Source: Arthrobacter sp. 35W
GTDB lineage: Bacteria > Actinomycetota > Actinomycetes > Actinomycetales > Micrococcaceae
DNA: 64,000 bases
Direction of reading: 5' to 3'
NCBI RefSeq assembly: GCF_000482545.1
Contig: NZ_KI519454.1
Coordinates: forward strand, 2,268,954-2,332,953
Shown: positions 9,774-17,975 of the stretch, one piece after another
Layout: each line of letters opens with the position of its first letter
Position numbering within the stretch: the first letter of the stretch is position 1
Notes under the pieces: generated by a model
What the model saw: the letters and a program-made list of their open reading frames with translations, nothing else
What the model was told of the DNA's origin: nothing
Database searches by the model: none
Program-made: the position numbers and the translations under genes

Positions 9774-10774
9774 GTGCTGCCGTGCCCCGGCGGGTCCTCG
9801 TCACAGGGGCCAGCGGCATGCTCGGGGCCGCCGTGGCCGATGCGCTGGTGGCCAAGGGCCACCTGGTCCGGGCCTTCCAGCGCGGACCGCTGCGGGCCGG
9901 CGCCGCTGCCGTTGAGCTGGTCCAAGGCTCCGTGGCCGATCCCGGCGCCGTGGCACGGGCTGTGCAGGGCATGGACGCCGTCATCCACCTGGCCGCCAAG
10001 GTCTCCACCACCGGGGACTGGGCCGATTTCGAGGCCACCAACATCACCGGCACGGCCACCCTGCTGGCGGCCGCGCGCGACGCCGGGGCCACGGACTTTG
10101 TCTTCGTCTCCTCCCCGTCGGTGGCACACTTTGGCACATCGATCGTGGGCGAAGGGGCCGGAGCGGCAGACCCGGAGCGCGCGCACGGGCACTATGCCCG
10201 TTCCAAGGCGGCGGCGGAACTGCTGGCGCTGGCCGCCGACTCCCCCACGTTCCGGGTGGCGGCCATCCGCCCCCACGTGGTCTGGGGGCCGGACGACACC
10301 CAGCTGGTGGAGCGCGTGGTCGAACGGGCGCGGGCGGGGCGGCTTCCGCTGCTCAACCGCGGCTCGGCACTGATCGACACCACCTACGTGGACAATGCGG
10401 CGGCGGCCATCGTGCGCGGCCTCGAACGCATGGACCAGGCCCACGGCTTGGCCCTGGTGGTCACCAACGGCCAGCCCCGCCCGGTGGGCGAGCTGCTGGC
10501 GGGCATCTGCACCGCGGCCGGCGTGGCTCCGCCGTCGTTCTCCGTTCCCGGCTGGCTGGCCCGCGGCGGCGGTGCCGTGATCGAGAACGTCTGGACTGCT
10601 GCAGGACGCCGCGGCTGGGTGCACGATGAACCGCCGATGACGCGCTTCCTCGCCGAGCAGCTCTCGACGGCGCACTGGTTCGACCAGCGCACCACCCACG
10701 AGGTGCTCGACTGGCGCCCCGAGGTCTCCATCGAGCAGGGCCTGGAACGCCTTGCGGCCCACTACCGCCGCTGA
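9770..10774 (+). CDS. oleD: OleD: 2-alkyl-3-ketoalkanoic acid reductase
   Basis: A 334-residue extended short-chain dehydrogenase. OleD reduces the OleA product with NADPH to the 2-alkyl-3-hydroxy acid used by OleC. The N-terminal Rossmann motif is TGASGMLGAAVADAL, and the active site is YARSK (Tyr-x-x-x-Lys) in GHYARSKAAAELL, with an upstream Ser pair in VSSPSVAHFG. The GTG start at 9770 overlaps the oleBC stop by four bases (GTGA), the third tightly coupled gene of the cluster. By sequence alone it could be called a 3-beta-hydroxysteroid dehydrogenase/isomerase family protein; the operon makes OleD the sensible call. Transcription may end in the dyads near 10804-10890. Confidence 0.9.
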   Translation: MSAAVPRRVLVTGASGMLGAAVADALVAKGHLVRAFQRGPLRAGAAAVELVQGSVADPGAVARAVQGMDAVIHLAAKVSTTGDWADFEATNITGTATLLAAARDAGATDFVFVSSPSVAHFGTSIVGEGAGAADPERAHGHYARSKAAAELLALAADSPTFRVAAIRPHVVWGPDDTQLVERVVERARAGRLPLLNRGSALIDTTYVDNAAAAIVRGLERMDQAHGLALVVTNGQPRPVGELLAGICTAAGVAPPSFSVPGWLARGGGAVIENVWTAAGRRGWVHDEPPMTRFLAEQLSTAHWFDQRTTHEVLDWRPEVSIEQGLERLAAHYRR

Positions 10775-10803
10775 CCGCCCCGGCGCCGACACGGTTCCCC
10801 GTT

Positions 10804-10888
10804 CAGGACGCAGTAGTAGTCATGTCCTTGGCGGGGAGGTGCGTCGCGGATGCCGTTGTGGGGTTTCTCACGTCCGCGACACCGTGTG
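10804..10888. repeat. Copy of a dispersed intergenic repeat with a dyad, after oleD
   Basis: The first 24 bases (10804-10827, starting CAGGACGCAGTAG and ending CATGTCC) are identical to 24230-24253, more than 13 kb away. Similarity continues in patches (CGTCnnnnATGCnGTTGTG). An inverted repeat GTCGCGGA/TCCGCGAC (about 10851-10888) follows. It lies between oleD and the next MFS gene on the same strand and may act as a terminator, but no run of T follows. Confidence 0.55.
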
Positions 10889-10935
10889 AACCGGCCAACT
10901 TGGGCCAAGGACAAACCGAACGGTAAGTTCTCCGA

Positions 10936-12396
10936 ATGCCCTTGTCACAAAACAAAACACTCACCACACCTCCCCAAACTGCCGCCGCGGTGGTCATTCG
11001 TTCGGCGAAGGACGTTGCCAACGCCCTCGCCTACCAGCAGGGACCGCAGAAGGGCGCGTTCGCCGTCGTCGTGCTGGCCTTGGGCGGCATCTTCATGGAT
11101 GCCTACGACTTCTCCTCGCTGGCCTTCGGCATCACGCAGATCAAGACCCAGTTTGGGCTGGACGGTTTCACCACCGGTCTTGTCAACGCCTCCATCTTTG
11201 TCGGGGCCGTCATTGGCGCCCTCGGCGGCGGCTACCTCGTGGACAGGTTTGGCCGCTACCGCCTGTTCATGGCCGACATGGTCTTCTTCGTGGTCGCGGC
11301 CCTGGGCTGCGCGCTGTCACCCAACGAGTGGTGGCTGATCTTCTTCCGCGTGGTCATGGGCATCGGCGTCGGCCTTGACCTGCCGGTGGCCATGGCATTC
11401 CTGGCCGAGTTCTCCCGCCTGCGCGGCAAGGGCAACCGCTCCCAGCGCGTCAACTCCTGGTCCCCCGCCTGGTACGGCGCCACGGGCGTTGGCTACGTGA
11501 TTGTGCTGATCCTCTTCCTCTCGCTGCCCGCCGAGCAGTACGACCACCTGTGGCGCTATGTGGTGGGCTTCGGCGCCGTGCCCGCCCTTGTGGTCCTGAT
11601 CGTCCGCCGCCGCTACCTGGCCGAGTCGCCCCAGTGGCTGGCCAACCAGGGCGATCTGGTGGGCGCCGTGGACATCCTGCGCACCAAGCACAACATCGAT
11701 GCCGTGCTGGCCGACAAGTCCGAGCTGGACCTCGCGGTCCCGGCAAAGGCCTCCTCCAAGAGTTTCAGCGTGCTGTTCTCCCCGCAGTACCGGCTGCGCA
11801 CCATCGCGGCCATCTGCGTCAGCGTGTTCTCCACCTTCGGCTACAACGCCGTCGCCTATGGCACCCCGCTGATCATCTCCACCATGTTCAAACAGGGCCC
11901 GCTGGTGACCATCCTGTCCTCGCTGGTCATCAACTTCGGCTTCGGCGTCGGCGGCGGTCTGCTGGGCGTGGCGCTGGTGTCCCGCCAGGGCGCCCGCAAG
12001 CTGGCCATGATCGGCTTCGCGGTCCAGACGGCGTCGCTGCTCATCCTCGCCATCCTCGGGATCCCCAGCGGCATCCTGGTCATCTTCGCCGTCCTGATGC
12101 TGGCAACGTTCATCTTCTTCCAGGCCATGGGCCCGGGCGCGCAGCTGATGGCCTACTCCACGCTGAGCTACCCGACGTCGCTGCGTGGCGTGGGCGTGGG
12201 CTTCAACCAGGCCGTGCAGCGCTCCTTCAGCATCGTCTCGCTGATCGCCTTCCCCGTGCTGGCCACCTCCATGGGCACCAACGTCTTCTGGATCATCGCG
12301 ATGGCTCCGCTGCTGGGCACCCTGGCCGTGGTGCTGATCAAGTGGGATCCCACCGGCAAGGATGTCGACGCCGAGGAGAACTACGTAGCCGCGTAG
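10936..12396 (+). CDS. MFS transporter, sugar/metabolite:H+ symporter type
   Basis: A 486-residue MFS protein with 12 predicted helices. Features pointing to sugar porter or metabolite:H+ symporters are the helix-1 acidic motif GGIFMDAYDFSSLAFG, the loop after helix 2 (GGYLVDRFGRYRLF), and YLAESPQWLANQGDLVGAVDIL at the start of the central loop, the PESPRWL-type signature. The likely role is import of an organic acid, polyol or sugar across the cytoplasmic membrane; the substrate cannot be read. ATG 10936 follows about 160 non-coding bases, so it probably has its own promoter. It ends at a very strong hairpin shared with the convergent mutM. It is not obviously part of the ole pathway. Confidence 0.85.
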   Translation: MPLSQNKTLTTPPQTAAAVVIRSAKDVANALAYQQGPQKGAFAVVVLALGGIFMDAYDFSSLAFGITQIKTQFGLDGFTTGLVNASIFVGAVIGALGGGYLVDRFGRYRLFMADMVFFVVAALGCALSPNEWWLIFFRVVMGIGVGLDLPVAMAFLAEFSRLRGKGNRSQRVNSWSPAWYGATGVGYVIVLILFLSLPAEQYDHLWRYVVGFGAVPALVVLIVRRRYLAESPQWLANQGDLVGAVDILRTKHNIDAVLADKSELDLAVPAKASSKSFSVLFSPQYRLRTIAAICVSVFSTFGYNAVAYGTPLIISTMFKQGPLVTILSSLVINFGFGVGGGLLGVALVSRQGARKLAMIGFAVQTASLLILAILGIPSGILVIFAVLMLATFIFFQAMGPGAQLMAYSTLSYPTSLRGVGVGFNQAVQRSFSIVSLIAFPVLATSMGTNVFWIIAMAPLLGTLAVVLIKWDPTGKDVDAEENYVAA

Positions 12397-12407
12397 CCCT
12401 CCCCCTG

Positions 12408-12469
12408 CAACTGTGCGACAGTAAACGCTGCCAAATGCGAATTTGGCAGCGTTTACTGTCGCACAGTTG
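12408..12469. terminator. Perfect 29-bp hairpin between convergent genes
   Basis: Arms of 29 bases (12408-12436 and 12441-12469) are perfectly complementary around a GCGA loop; the outer end is CAACTGTGCGACAG. It sits between the stop of the MFS gene (+) and the stop of mutM (-), so it can terminate both. The outer sequence CAACTGT...TAAACGC is related to the hairpin at 36679-36740. Confidence 0.85.
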
Positions 12470-12499
12470 TGTTTGGGGGCCGACGACGGCGGGAGGTGC

Positions 12500-13477
12500 C
12501 TACCAGCGTCCGTTGCGGGGCCGGGGCTGGCAGACGGGGCAGCTGTAGGAGGAGCGGTTCATGAAGGAATCGCGCCGGATTTTTGTCTCCAGCCCCAACG
12601 CCGCACAGCGCGGGCAGGGCTCGCCCTCGCGGCCGTAGGCGTTCAGCGACCGCGCGAAGTAGCCGGAGGCACCGTTGACGTTGACGTACAGGGAATCGAA
12701 ACTGGTGCCGCCGGCGTCCAGGGCACGGAGCATCACATCCCGGCTGGCCTCAAGCACCCGTTCGGTCTCGCTCCGCTTGAGCGTGTCGGTGGGCCGCGCA
12801 TAGTGCAGCCGGGCCGCCCAGAGCGCCTCGTCGGCGTAGATGTTGCCAATGCCGGAGACCACGCCCTGGTCCAGCAGCGCCCGCTTCAAGCCTGTCTTGC
12901 GCGCCCGCAGACGTGCGTGGAGCGCCGCCACGGAGAAGGCCGGGTCCAGCGGGTCGCGGGCGATGTGCGCCGCCTCGTCCGGGATCAGCGGCCAATCGCT
13001 GGTGCCGGCGCCGCCCGGCAGTCCATCCTCGGTGGGCACCAGGGACGTCACGAAGAGCCCGCCAAAGATGCGCTGGTCGACAAAGCGCAGCTGCTCCGGC
13101 TCACCGCTGCGGGGTGAGAGGCGGAGGCGGACCTTGAGGTGCTTTTCGTCGGGCTGGTGGCCGTCCTCCATGAGCAGCTGGCCGCTCATGCCCAGGTGCG
13201 CCACCAGGGCGGTGTGTGGCGGAGCGGCAGACGCGCCGTCGCCGGAAGTGTCGCCGGTGTTGTGGTCGGTGTCAGACAGCGGCATCCAGAGGAACTTGCC
13301 CCGGCGCAGCACGTCCAGCACGGTGGCGCCCATCAGATTGCCGCTGAAGTCCTCGGAGCCCAGCGCGTGCCGGCGGATGGAGCGGGGGTCAACGACGTCG
13401 ACGCCGTCAATGGTGCGGCCGGCAACCCAGCGTGCCAATCCGCGCCGGACCACCTCAACTTCGGGCAGCTCAGGCAT
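12500..13477 (-). CDS. mutM: Formamidopyrimidine-DNA glycosylase / AP lyase (Fpg)
   Basis: Fpg excises 8-oxoguanine and formamidopyrimidines and nicks the resulting AP site. The protein begins MPELPEVE, with catalytic Pro2 and Glu3. It has the helix-two-turn-helix stretch ([20 protein letters not shown]) and ends in the zinc finger CPRCAALG...SYSCPVC. The 325 residues exceed the usual 270-290 because of a Gly/Ala/Asp-rich insertion around residues 70-90 and another near 150-165. ATG 13477 overlaps the end of rnc by eight bases, so translation is coupled. rnc-mutM-smc-ftsY is the common order; here oleABCD and a transporter intervene before smc. Confidence 0.96.
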   Translation of the reverse strand: MPELPEVEVVRRGLARWVAGRTIDGVDVVDPRSIRRHALGSEDFSGNLMGATVLDVLRRGKFLWMPLSDTDHNTGDTSGDGASAAPPHTALVAHLGMSGQLLMEDGHQPDEKHLKVRLRLSPRSGEPEQLRFVDQRIFGGLFVTSLVPTEDGLPGGAGTSDWPLIPDEAAHIARDPLDPAFSVAALHARLRARKTGLKRALLDQGVVSGIGNIYADEALWAARLHYARPTDTLKRSETERVLEASRDVMLRALDAGGTSFDSLYVNVNGASGYFARSLNAYGREGEPCPRCAALGLETKIRRDSFMNRSSYSCPVCQPRPRNGRW

Positions 13478-14231
13478 CGCCTGCCGGCGAAGATACTACC
13501 GAGGACTCCGCGGCAGCGCCGTTGCGGGCCTCCAGGGCCTTCCAGGCGTCCGCGGCGGCTTCCTGCTCCGCTTCCTTCTTGGAGTGTCCGCTGCCGGTGC
13601 CCCACTGGGTGCCGCCGATCAGCAGCGAAGCGGTGAAGGTGCGGGCGTGGTCCGGGCCGGCGCCTTCGACGACGTACTGGACGGTGCCGAGGTTTTCTCC
13701 GGCGGAGATTTCCTGGATGTTGGTCTTCCAGTCGGTGCCGGCCCCGAGCGCTGAAGCATCGGAAAGCAGCGGACCCACCAGGCGCATCACGAGGTCGCGG
13801 GCGGTGAAGATGTCGTTGCTGAGGTAGGTGGCTCCAATGAGCGCTTCCATGGTGTCAGCCAAGATGGAGGATTTGTTCTTGCCGTGGGTCAGGCGTTCGC
13901 CCTGGCCCAGGTAGATGAACTCTCCGACGCCGAGGCTGCGGGCAATGCCGGCCAGGGCGCGGGTGCTGACGACGGCGGAGCGGCGCTTGGCCAGCTCGCC
14001 TTCCGGCAGCAGGGGGTTGTCCCGGTACAGGGCGTCCGTGACGGAGAAGCCCAGAATGGAATCACCCAGGAATTCAAGGCGCTCATTGGTGGGGATTCCG
14101 CCGTTTTCGTAGGCGTAGGACCGGTGTGTGAGGGCAAGACGAAGCGTCCCGGCATCAATAGTGACGCCGAGACGCTTCAACAGCAGTTGATGCTTGTCCC
14201 CGGACTTCGGTTGGTCCGTCATCTGGGGCAC
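13470..14231 (-). CDS. rnc: Ribonuclease III
   Basis: RNase III cleaves double-stranded RNA, including the rRNA precursor. The catalytic domain carries the signature [13 protein letters not shown] and a second acidic motif [15 protein letters not shown]-terminal dsRNA-binding domain ([19 protein letters not shown]...[21 protein letters not shown]) follows. I chose GTG at 14231 because GCAGGAGA sits eight bases upstream; this gives 253 residues. A TTG at 14258 and an ATG at 14222 are alternatives. The gene follows rpmF by about 54 bases and overlaps mutM by eight. Identity is certain, the start less so. Confidence 0.94.
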   Translation of the reverse strand: MPQMTDQPKSGDKHQLLLKRLGVTIDAGTLRLALTHRSYAYENGGIPTNERLEFLGDSILGFSVTDALYRDNPLLPEGELAKRRSAVVSTRALAGIARSLGVGEFIYLGQGERLTHGKNKSSILADTMEALIGATYLSNDIFTARDLVMRLVGPLLSDASALGAGTDWKTNIQEISAGENLGTVQYVVEGAGPDHARTFTASLLIGGTQWGTGSGHSKKEAEQEAAADAWKALEARNGAAAESSVVSSPAGDA

Positions 14232-14285
14232 AGTCGCATCTCCTGCAGAAATATTCAATCCAGTAGTTACTGAATGCGGACGTCT

Positions 14286-14489
14286 TTAGACGTCAGCTAC
14301 CTTGCGGCCCTTGTATTCAAGGAACAGTGCGGTACCGGCGGAGTCGGTGACGACCTTGGCCTGGTGCGGCAGGCTGTAGACAACCTCACCGTTTACGATG
14401 GTCTTGACCAGGGCGGGCGCGGTGGCCTTCCACTGGGAACGGCGTGCGCGCGTATTGGCACGGGACATCTTCCGCTTGGGAACAGCCAC
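14286..14489 (-). CDS. rpmF: 50S ribosomal protein L32
   Basis: A 67-residue basic ribosomal protein with the diagnostic start [21 protein letters not shown]. No Cys pair is present, so this is the zinc-free form of L32. It is followed by rnc and preceded by the DUF177 gene, the usual actinobacterial order. ATG 14489 is well placed after a purine-rich AGAGAGAAAAGAG stretch. Confidence 0.97.
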   Translation of the reverse strand: MAVPKRKMSRANTRARRSQWKATAPALVKTIVNGEVVYSLPHQAKVVTDSAGTALFLEYKGRKVADV

Positions 14490-14553
14490 GGCTAACTCTT
14501 TTCTCTCTCGATGACCCCGGGCAAGTTACCCGAGCTCTAACTTCAGCTCTTTG

Positions 14554-15111
14554 CTAGTTGTCTTTGCCGGTTAAGCCCTGCAGGGCGGCCCACCGAGGAT
14601 CCAGGATCTCGTGGTGGTGCCCCGGCTCATCCGCCAGGTGCACTCCACATTCGGAGCACAGACCCTGGCAGTCTTCCCGGCACACCGGCTGGAACGGCAG
14701 GGCGGTTACCACTGCGTCCCGCAACACCGGTTCAAGATCGATGAAATCGCGCTCGACCCAACGTTGCTCTTCTTCGTCCTCTCCTACTTCGACTGCACCT
14801 TTCGGTGCCTCCTCGTAGAAGAAAAGCTCTTGCACATCAACTTCAAGGTCATACGCAAGGGGATCCAGGCATCTGGAGCACTCACCCGTGACATCCACGA
14901 GTACGCTTCCGGAAACCAAAATTCCTTCGTGTACGGCCTCGAACCTCAAGTCCAGATCCATGTCGGATCCTTCTTGAACGCCGATGATTGCGACACCAAA
15001 ATCCTTTGGTGCAGGCACATGCTCGTGCAGAGTCCGCATGTTTCCGGGGCTCCGACCGAGGTCTTTGACACCTACGACCAAGGGTGAGTCCGGGTTGGAA
15101 CGATTGCCCAA
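14554..15111 (-). CDS. DUF177 (YceD) family protein, linked to 23S rRNA accumulation
   Basis: A DUF177/YceD protein. In E. coli and plants the family is tied to 23S rRNA accumulation, and the gene is nearly always next to rpmF, as here. Family marks are the pairs CSRCL (middle) and CQGLCSECGVHL (C-terminal third), probably a metal site, plus the core RFEAVHEGILVSGSV. The length is 185 residues from TTG at 15111. That start has no good ribosome site. A strong AGGAG stands five bases before an in-frame ATT further upstream (about 15124-15126), with a stop before that. The true start may therefore be ATT or this TTG. Confidence 0.85.
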   Translation of the reverse strand: MGNRSNPDSPLVVGVKDLGRSPGNMRTLHEHVPAPKDFGVAIIGVQEGSDMDLDLRFEAVHEGILVSGSVLVDVTGECSRCLDPLAYDLEVDVQELFFYEEAPKGAVEVGEDEEEQRWVERDFIDLEPVLRDAVVTALPFQPVCREDCQGLCSECGVHLADEPGHHHEILDPRWAALQGLTGKDN

Positions 15112-15129
15112 CGTGGTTGCGCTAATGAG

Positions 15130-15187
15130 AACTCCTGTAGAACATATGACCGACGTACCATCTTAGCCCGAGAAACCCGCCATCAAC
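15130..15187 (-). promoter_or_regulatory. Probable promoter of the DUF177-rpmF-rnc-mutM operon
   Basis: On the minus strand, upstream of the DUF177 gene, lies TTGTTGATGGCGGGTTTC followed by CGGGCTAAGAT. TTGTTG and TAAGAT are about 18 bases apart and read as -35 and -10. An AGGAG site follows 30-40 bases downstream. This is pattern reading only. Confidence 0.4.
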
Positions 15188-15228
15188 AAAACGTCGTGGG
15201 TGGGGAGGGCTGGAACGCCTCCCCTAGC

Positions 15229-15729
15229 TTAGTGCCCTGGAGCCCGTTCCGGCGACGCCGCGCCCGAGTTAAGGTTGCGCAATACCGCGCGGGGCACAAA
15301 ATCGGACACGTCTCCGCCCAATTGGTGCACTTCCTTGATGAGCGTGGAGGACAGGTGCAGGTAGCGGCTCTCCCCCGGCAGGAAGACGGTTTCGACGCCG
15401 CTGAGCTGGCGGTTCATGGTGGCCATGGGCAGTTCGTAGTCGAAGTCCGACGACGAGCGCAGCCCCTTCACGATGGCCGAGGCCCCGCGGTCGTGGCAGT
15501 AGTCCGACAACAGCCCCTCGCCCATGGGCTCGATGAGAACGCCGCTGATGGCCGAGAACGTGGACCGCACCATCTCCAGACGCTCGGCCAGCGTGAAGCG
15601 GTAGGTCTTGGAGTAATTGGTGGACACCGCCACAATCACCTCGTCAAAGAGGCCCGCGGCACGCGCAATCACCTCCAGATGGCCGTTGTGGATCGGGTCG
15701 AAGGAGCCTGGGCATACTGCGCGTCGCAT
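15229..15729 (-). CDS. coaD: Phosphopantetheine adenylyltransferase
   Basis: CoaD adenylates 4'-phosphopantetheine to dephospho-CoA, the penultimate step of CoA synthesis. The nucleotidyltransferase motif GSFDPIHNGHLEVI stands at residues 8-21 and the second motif YLHLSSTLIKEV near 124, with the substrate-binding VKGLRSSSDFDYELPMA between. ATG 15729 gives 166 residues, matching the family (about 160). It is divergent from the aminotransferase gene at 15868. It follows rsmD in many actinobacteria; here two plus-strand genes separate them. Confidence 0.96.
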   Translation of the reverse strand: MRRAVCPGSFDPIHNGHLEVIARAAGLFDEVIVAVSTNYSKTYRFTLAERLEMVRSTFSAISGVLIEPMGEGLLSDYCHDRGASAIVKGLRSSSDFDYELPMATMNRQLSGVETVFLPGESRYLHLSSTLIKEVHQLGGDVSDFVPRAVLRNLNSGAASPERAPGH

Positions 15730-15867
15730 AGAACAGAATCTAATGCACCCGGGCCCGCGAACCCGGCTCCGCAACGGTAGTGGGCGCAGGTTCTGGGAGA
15801 ATCAAAGGCGGAGGGCTTCTGCTTCTCCGCCAGCCATTACGGAACCGTCCATCGTAGGAGCACATCC

Positions 15868-17064
15868 ATGACCACCCCCTGGCAGCGCAGCGCCCGCGGA
15901 GCCAATCTTCTGGGCACCGACGGCACCCTCGGGGTGACCATTTTTGAGGAAATGACCACGCTGGCCCAGACCCACGGTGCCATCAACCTCGGCCAGGGCT
16001 TCCCGGACGAGGACGGCCCCGCCGTCATCCGCGAGGCCGCCCAGGCCGCCATCGCCGCCGGCGCCAACCAGTACGCGCCCGGCAAGGGCCTGCCGGATCT
16101 GCGCCTCGCCGTCGCCGAGCACCAGGAACGCTTCTACGGCCTGACACCGGATCCCGACACGGAGATCATCATCACCACCGGCGCCACGGAGGCCATCGCT
16201 GCCACTCTGCTCGCGCTGGTAGGCCCCGGCGATGAGGTGCTGACCTTTGAGCCCTTCTACGATTCCTACGGCGCCATCATCGCCCTGGCCGGTGCCACCC
16301 ACACCACAGCCCCGCTGCTGGCCCCGGACTTCCAACCGGACCTCGCCGCGCTGGAGGCTTCCTTCACCGAGCGGACCAAGGTGGTGCTGGTGAACAACCC
16401 GCACAACCCCGCCGGCGCCGTCTTTGGCACAGCTGTGCTGTCGGAGATCGTCCGGCTCGCCCGCAAGTACGACGCCGTCATCGTCACCGATGAGGTCTAC
16501 GAGCACCTCACCTTCGGCGTTGCACACATTCCCGTGGCGACGCTGCCGGGTGCGGCCGAGCGGACCCTGACCATCTCCTCGGCCGGCAAGACGTTCTCCT
16601 TCACCGGCTGGAAGATCGGCTGGCTCAGCGGCCCCGCCGGGCTGGTGGCCGCCGTGCGCACCGTCAAGCAGTTCCTGACCTACAGCTCCGGCACACCGTT
16701 CCAGGGTGCCATCGCAGCCGGCCTGCGCCTGGGCGATGACTTCTACACGGAGATCGGCGCCACCCTGGCCCACAAGCGGGACATCCTCAGCGAGGGCCTG
16801 CGCGCCGCCGGGCTGGACGTCTACACTCCGCAGGGGACCTACTTCGTCAACGCCGACACCTCGCCGCTGGGCATCACCGACGCCGTCGATCTGGCGCGCC
16901 GGCTCCCCGAATTGGTGGGCGTCGCGGCCATTCCGGTCTCGGTGTTCTGCCACCCCGAGGGCGCCGAACGCACCAAGTCCCTGCTGCGCTTCGCCTTCTG
17001 CAAAAAGGTCCCGCTGCTCCAGCAGGCCGCCGCGCAGCTGGCCACCCTGCGGGACAGGCTCTAG
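15868..17064 (+). CDS. PLP-dependent class I/II aminotransferase
   Basis: A 398-residue fold-type I aminotransferase. Visible marks are GQGFPDEDGP near the N-terminus, the cofactor-contact NNPHNPAGAVF, VTDEVYEHLTF, and the PLP lysine in SSAGKTFSFTGWKIGW (about residue 240). The nearest families are DapC (N-succinyldiaminopimelate aminotransferase) and the KAT/methionine aminotransferase group; Arthrobacter relatives are often named DapC, but sequence alone does not fix the substrate. It is followed after two bases by the spermidine-synthase-like gene, so they probably share a transcript. Start is ATG 15868. Confidence 0.88.
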   Translation: MTTPWQRSARGANLLGTDGTLGVTIFEEMTTLAQTHGAINLGQGFPDEDGPAVIREAAQAAIAAGANQYAPGKGLPDLRLAVAEHQERFYGLTPDPDTEIIITTGATEAIAATLLALVGPGDEVLTFEPFYDSYGAIIALAGATHTTAPLLAPDFQPDLAALEASFTERTKVVLVNNPHNPAGAVFGTAVLSEIVRLARKYDAVIVTDEVYEHLTFGVAHIPVATLPGAAERTLTISSAGKTFSFTGWKIGWLSGPAGLVAAVRTVKQFLTYSSGTPFQGAIAAGLRLGDDFYTEIGATLAHKRDILSEGLRAAGLDVYTPQGTYFVNADTSPLGITDAVDLARRLPELVGVAAIPVSVFCHPEGAERTKSLLRFAFCKKVPLLQQAAAQLATLRDRL

Positions 17065-17066
17065 CG

Positions 17067-17840
17067 GTGGCCCAGTCCTCGCGCTATCTGCGCACCAGCG
17101 GCGTCCACGCCACCATCGAGGCGGACCAGTGGCGCAGCGGGGCGTGGGTGCTCAGCATCGACGGCGCCGAGCAGTCCCATGTGAACCTTCAGGAGCCCCA
17201 AGAGGTCTTCTACGAGTATCTGCGCCGGATCGCCAATGTGGTGGACCTCGCGGCCCCGGCGGGCGCACCGATCCGCGCCCTGCATCTGGGTGCGGGGGCG
17301 CTGACCCTGGCCCGCTACATCCAGGCCACCCGCCCGGGGTCCGTCCAGCATGCGGTGGAGCTGGAACGCGAGCTGCTGGACTTTGTCCTGGCGCAGCTGC
17401 CCATGCCGGAGGGCTCCGTGCTGACTCCGCACATCGGCGATGCCCGCGACGCACTGGCCGGATTCGTCGGGGGGAAGCCGTTCGACGTCATCATCCTGGA
17501 CATCTTCTCCGGGCCCGAAGCGCCGGAGCACATCGCCAGCGAGGAGTTCTACCGCGAGGCTGCGGCGTTGTTGGCCGACGACGGCGTGCTGCTGGTCAAT
17601 GTGGGCGACGAGCCCGGCTTCACCCTGGTCCGCAGCCAGACCACGGCGCTGCGCCGTGTGCTGCCCGGCGTGGCCGCCAGCGGGGAGACGTCGCTGTTCA
17701 CCAAAAGGTACCCCGGGAACATCATCCTGGCCGCCACAGCGGCGCCCTGGCCCGCCGAGTGGACCGCCGCGCTCCTGACCCGCGGCCCCCATCCCGCCAC
17801 CGTCATCAGCGGCGTCGATCTGGACCAGCTCACCGCCTAG
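17067..17840 (+). CDS. Spermidine synthase-like methyltransferase-fold protein
   Basis: A 257-residue Rossmann-fold protein of the spermidine synthase-like group. It has the glycine motif LHLGAGALTLARYI (about 75-88), an acidic residue after beta-2 (VELERELLDF), the motif GDARDALAGF, and DVIILDIFSGPEAPEHI, which corresponds to the catalytic Asp loop. It lacks much of the N-terminal beta domain of true polyamine synthases; many actinobacteria have such a protein without proven polyamine synthesis. It starts at GTG 17067, two bases after the aminotransferase stop, and ends just before a perfect bidirectional hairpin. Confidence 0.75.
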   Translation: MAQSSRYLRTSGVHATIEADQWRSGAWVLSIDGAEQSHVNLQEPQEVFYEYLRRIANVVDLAAPAGAPIRALHLGAGALTLARYIQATRPGSVQHAVELERELLDFVLAQLPMPEGSVLTPHIGDARDALAGFVGGKPFDVIILDIFSGPEAPEHIASEEFYREAAALLADDGVLLVNVGDEPGFTLVRSQTTALRRVLPGVAASGETSLFTKRYPGNIILAATAAPWPAEWTAALLTRGPHPATVISGVDLDQLTA

Positions 17841-17872
17841 GTCCCGGCGCAGCGGGAGCGTCCGTGGCGGAC

Positions 17873-17930
17873 GACGCAGCACCCCGCCCGGGACGCAGTG
17901 GTGGATGCGTCCCGGGCGGGGTGCTGCGTC
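17873..17930. terminator. Perfect 25-bp hairpin between convergent genes
   Basis: Two 25-base arms (17873-17897 and 17906-17930) are perfectly complementary around an 8-base loop GTGGTGGA; the outer end is GACGCAGCACCCC. It lies between the spermidine-synthase-like gene (+) and rsmD (-), so it can end transcription from both sides. No long T-run follows. Confidence 0.8.
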
Positions 17931-17975
17931 ATGGATGGATGCTCCACCCGTGAGGTCCAGATTCCCAGCGCGGGG

